Source: Kitasatospora humi (lineage in GTDB: Bacteria; Actinomycetota; Actinomycetes; Streptomycetales; Streptomycetaceae). Taken from it: a stretch of 64,000 bases of DNA. Position numbers and translations under genes: made by a program. The DNA is taken from the NCBI RefSeq assembly GCF_020907985.1, contig NZ_JAJJPA010000011.1:62001-126000 (forward strand), written 5' to 3'. Below, piece after piece: positions 62,301 to 64,000 of this stretch (position 1 is its first letter; the number at the start of each line of letters is the position of its first letter). The notes under the pieces are model-generated. The model was not told where the DNA came from, did no database searches, and saw only the letters and a program-made list of their open reading frames with translations.

Positions 62301-64000
62301 GCGCAGCGTCTTCGAGACGCCCACCGTGGCCGGACTGGCCGAGGCGGTGCGCCAGGCGGTGGTGGGGGACCGGCCGGCGCTGACGGCCGGAGCACGGCCC
62401 ACGCCGGTGCCGCTCTCCTTCGCCCAGCGGCGGCTGTGGTTCCTCGACCAACTGCACACGGCGGGCGCCGGCTACCACGTGCCGCTGGTGCTCGACTTGG
62501 CGGGTGCCGTGGACCGGGCGGCCCTGGAGGCAGCGCTGGCCGACCTGCTGGCCCGTCACGAGAGCCTGCGGACCGTCTTCCCCGCAGCCGCGGGCATCCC
62601 CCGTCAGCACGTGCTGGACCCTGCCGCGGCCCGGCTGCGGCTCGAGTGCACCGAGGTGGCCGCCGAAGCGTCGGCGGCGGCGGTCGCGGCGGCGGTCACG
62701 CTGCCCTTCGAGCTCGATCGGGAGCCGCCCATCCGGGCCCATCTGCTGCGCACCGCTCCCGAGCGGCACACCCTGGTCCTGGTGGTGCATCACATCGCCT
62801 GTGACGGCTGGTCATTGGCGCCGCTCTGGCGCGACCTCGCCGCGGCCTACGCCGCGCGCCGCAGGGGCCGCGCGCCGCAACTCGAGCCGCTGCCCGTCCA
62901 GTACGCCGACTACACCCTCTGGCAGCGGCGGCTGCTGGGCGACGAGGACGACCCGCGCAGCCGGGCCGCCCGGCAACTCGGCTACTGGCGGCGCACCCTG
63001 GCAGGCCTGCCCGAGCGGCTGGAACTGCCCACCGACCGGCCCAGGCCGGCGGTGGCCGGCCAGCGCGGCGACACCGTGCGCTTCACGCTGGACCAGGAAC
63101 TGCACCGGCGGATCACCGAGTTGGCCGAACAGGTCGGAGCCAGCCCGTTCATGGTGCTGCACGCCGCGCTCGCGGCCCTGCTCACCAAGCTCGGCGCCGG
63201 CAGCGACATCGTGATCGGCACCCCGGTCGCTGGACGCACCGACCACGCGCTCGACGAGCTGGTCGGGTTCTTCGTCAACACGCTGGTGCTGCGCACCGAC
63301 ACCGCCGGCAACCCGTCCTTCCGCGAACTGCTGGCCCGGGTCCGGGAGGGCGACCTGGCCGCCTACGCTCACCAGGACGTGCCGTTCGAACAGCTGGTGG
63401 ACGCCCTCGCTCCGGCCCGCGGCCTGGCCCACCACCCGCTGTTCCAGGTGTTGTTGGCCCTGCAGAACGCTCCGCAGGCCACCCCGCGGCTGCCCGGCCT
63501 GACCGTCACCCAGCGGGAGGTGGGCACCGGTGCCAGCCGGTTCGACCTCTCGATCAGCCTCCAGGAGCAGTTCGGCCCCGACCGGCGGCCCCAGGGCATG
63601 GCCGGAGTGGCCGAGTACCGCACCGACCTCTTCGACCGCGCCGGCATCCGACTCCTGCTGCAGCGGTTCACCCACCTGCTGGCGGCGGTGACCGCCGACC
63701 CGGGGCGGCGCCTCGGCAACCTCGACGTGGTGCTGCCCGAGGAGCGCGAGCGGCTGCTGGCGCACAGCGGGGACGGCGGTCCGGACGTGCCGCGCCGAAC
63801 CCTCCCCGAGCTGTTCGAGGCCCAGGTCCGGCGCACCCCGCACGCCACCGCGCTGATCCACGACGACGGGACGGGCGCCGTCAGCCGGCTCAGCTACCGC
63901 GAACTGGACCTGCGCTCCAACCGGCTCGCCCGCCGGCTGATCGGCCACGGTGTCGGCCCGGAACGGTTCGTGGGCATCGCGCTGCCCCGGGGCGTCGACG
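59371..64000 (+). CDS. Non-ribosomal peptide synthetase (A-nMT-T-C-A..., incomplete)
   Basis: Runs off the window end; 1543 residues are visible from GTG 59371 (GAGGAG upstream). There is no N-terminal condensation domain, so the first module is for loading. Adenylation domain: A3 [11 protein letters not shown] near 167, A5 [10 protein letters not shown]8 [12 protein letters not shown] near 425. An N-methyltransferase is inserted after A8 (SAM motif [12 protein letters not shown] near 536), then the end of A ([10 protein letters not shown]) and a carrier protein with [13 protein letters not shown] near 950. An LCL-type condensation domain follows (about 1012-1460; HHIACDGWS active site). A second A domain starts at about 1480. 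The eight to nine code residues read by eye are D-A-Y-W-W-G-G-T-F, closest to valine-type codes. The first residue is probably N-methylated. Confidence 0.92.
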   Translation, partial: MSAQRPSQHPLPPVRGPLGETLPEAFRRQVERTPDATALVSDGTSLTYRQLDARAEALAHRLVAAGAGPESVVAVLLERSAELVVALLAVARSGGCYLPLDPRQPAARLAWLLEQTGARLLLAAEPHPAAQVGPGLPAIPVPPVETEPEEPPTALDVPVRPGQLAYIMFTSGSTGTPKGVAVTHENVVGLAQDPSFHGGAHRRVLLHSPHAFDASTYELWVPLLSGGTVVVAPEGELDAAAVADAVSGAGVTALWVTAGLFAVLAEEDPGCFTGLREVWTGGDEVPPAAVRRVLAACPGTAVGNGYGPTETTTFATCHRMADADRIGTRVPIGTAMAGMRTAVLDRRLRPVAPGEVGELHVGGSGLARGYWGRPGLTAERFVADPYGEPGARLFRTGDLVRQTPCGDLEFVGRADDQVKIRGFRVEPGEVAAVLGGHPEVAQAAVVVGADRAGQKRLLAYVVPADQGRAQEPTDSVAEWQGIYDTLYQGAAEARLGEDFSGWNSSYDGGPIPPDQMHEWREATVARIRELRPRRVLEIGVGTGLLLARLARDCEAYWGTDLSGRVVEALGALVARDPALAGRVELRALAAHRTAELPRDYFDTVVINSVTQYFPDGRYLAEVLAGAVELLVPGGALFVGDVRQLRLLRAFHTDVRLRRPELPADRAAIRAAVERNLVREKELLVDPAFFTELAHTLPEVEGSEVRVKRGRCVNELTRYRYDAVLRKKGAVPETALPVRELVWGQDLSSPAELTGRLGRAEELRVVGVPDERLRPVIRALRALADEQSDGVPVLGARDDAEVDQVEEFHRVAEKLGLRASICWSATGPDTLEVTLTGRRPGTWADAPRPTGAPISSLVNAPASARDTGALLSSIRAYLRDRLPEYLLPATTVVLEALPLTPNGKVDRRRLPEPDAGATRNGRAPRDPMERLLCELYADILGTGEIGIDDSFFALGGHSLSATRLSTRLRSALGVELPVRSVFETPTVAGLAEAVRQAVVGDRPALTAGARPTPVPLSFAQRRLWFLDQLHTAGAGYHVPLVLDLAGAVDRAALEAALADLLARHESLRTVFPAAAGIPRQHVLDPAAARLRLECTEVAAEASAAAVAAAVTLPFELDREPPIRAHLLRTAPERHTLVLVVHHIACDGWSLAPLWRDLAAAYAARRRGRAPQLEPLPVQYADYTLWQRRLLGDEDDPRSRAARQLGYWRRTLAGLPERLELPTDRPRPAVAGQRGDTVRFTLDQELHRRITELAEQVGASPFMVLHAALAALLTKLGAGSDIVIGTPVAGRTDHALDELVGFFVNTLVLRTDTAGNPSFRELLARVREGDLAAYAHQDVPFEQLVDALAPARGLAHHPLFQVLLALQNAPQATPRLPGLTVTQREVGTGASRFDLSISLQEQFGPDRRPQGMAGVAEYRTDLFDRAGIRLLLQRFTHLLAAVTADPGRRLGNLDVVLPEERERLLAHSGDGGPDVPRRTLPELFEAQVRRTPHATALIHDDGTGAVSRLSYRELDLRSNRLARRLIGHGVGPERFVGIALPRGVD

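Noticed and set aside
59257..62793. Very long open frame of about 1180 codons on the minus strand
   Set aside because: It is the antisense shadow of the NRPS, produced by high GC at third positions; it has Gly/Gln/His-rich low-complexity content and no domain motifs.

Overview
The window is high-GC DNA with dense codon-biased genes, GTG starts, four-base start/stop overlaps, a conservon, a SepF paralogue, a TTA-containing leader ORF and a caspase/NACHT/EACC1 module. Together these point to a Streptomycetaceae actinomycete (Streptomyces or Kitasatospora), probably chromosomal. No rRNA, tRNA, CRISPR array or intact insertion sequence was seen.

Left part (1-29 kb): the end of an M1 peptidase gene; a small EF-G domain IV-like gene broken by a 19-bp tandem duplication; a repeat-containing lipoprotein; a ribbon-helix-helix/Clp-N protein behind a G-tract palindrome; a two-gene caspase-NACHT/EACC1 conflict module; a peptidase E-like protein; and a six-gene catabolic operon (AtuA-like protein, acyl-CoA carboxylase beta and biotin-carrying alpha subunits, acyl-CoA dehydrogenase, acyl-CoA ligase, TetR). 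Then come a PAS/GAF/PP2C/ATPase regulator, a SepF paralogue, a DinB protein, an SDR, a TVP38-like membrane protein, a secreted small protein, an MFS exporter divergent from a ROK regulator with a palindromic operator, a molybdopterin-binding (TOBE) protein, and a housekeeping run (GDPD, AlkZ-like, hydrolase, spermidine synthase-like).

Middle (29-50 kb): a divergent surface-polysaccharide locus. On one side are a UDP-sulfoquinovose-synthase-like enzyme, a HlyD-like adaptor and a pectate-lyase-fold secreted protein. On the other are a membrane GT2 synthase and an anchored protein, preceded by a 25-codon leader ORF with a TTA codon. Next is a dipeptide-type ABC transporter with an amidohydrolase, a TetR regulator and a Tat-exported flavin amine oxidase; the same double palindrome sits in both intergenic regions flanking the regulator, so these genes look like one regulon. 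A cyanate operon follows (carbonic anhydrase, cyanase, guanine-deaminase-like enzyme) with a divergent CynR-type LysR.

Right part (50-64 kb): a conservon (CvnA-B-C-D) followed by a P450 lacking the ExxR motif; a zinc-ribbon protein; a methyltransferase; an AhpD-like protein; and the start of a biosynthetic cluster. In that cluster an indole-type ABBA prenyltransferase is divergent from an NRPS that opens with an A-N-methyltransferase-T loading module, then C and a second A domain cut by the window edge. All functions are inferred from motifs read by eye; no database search was run.
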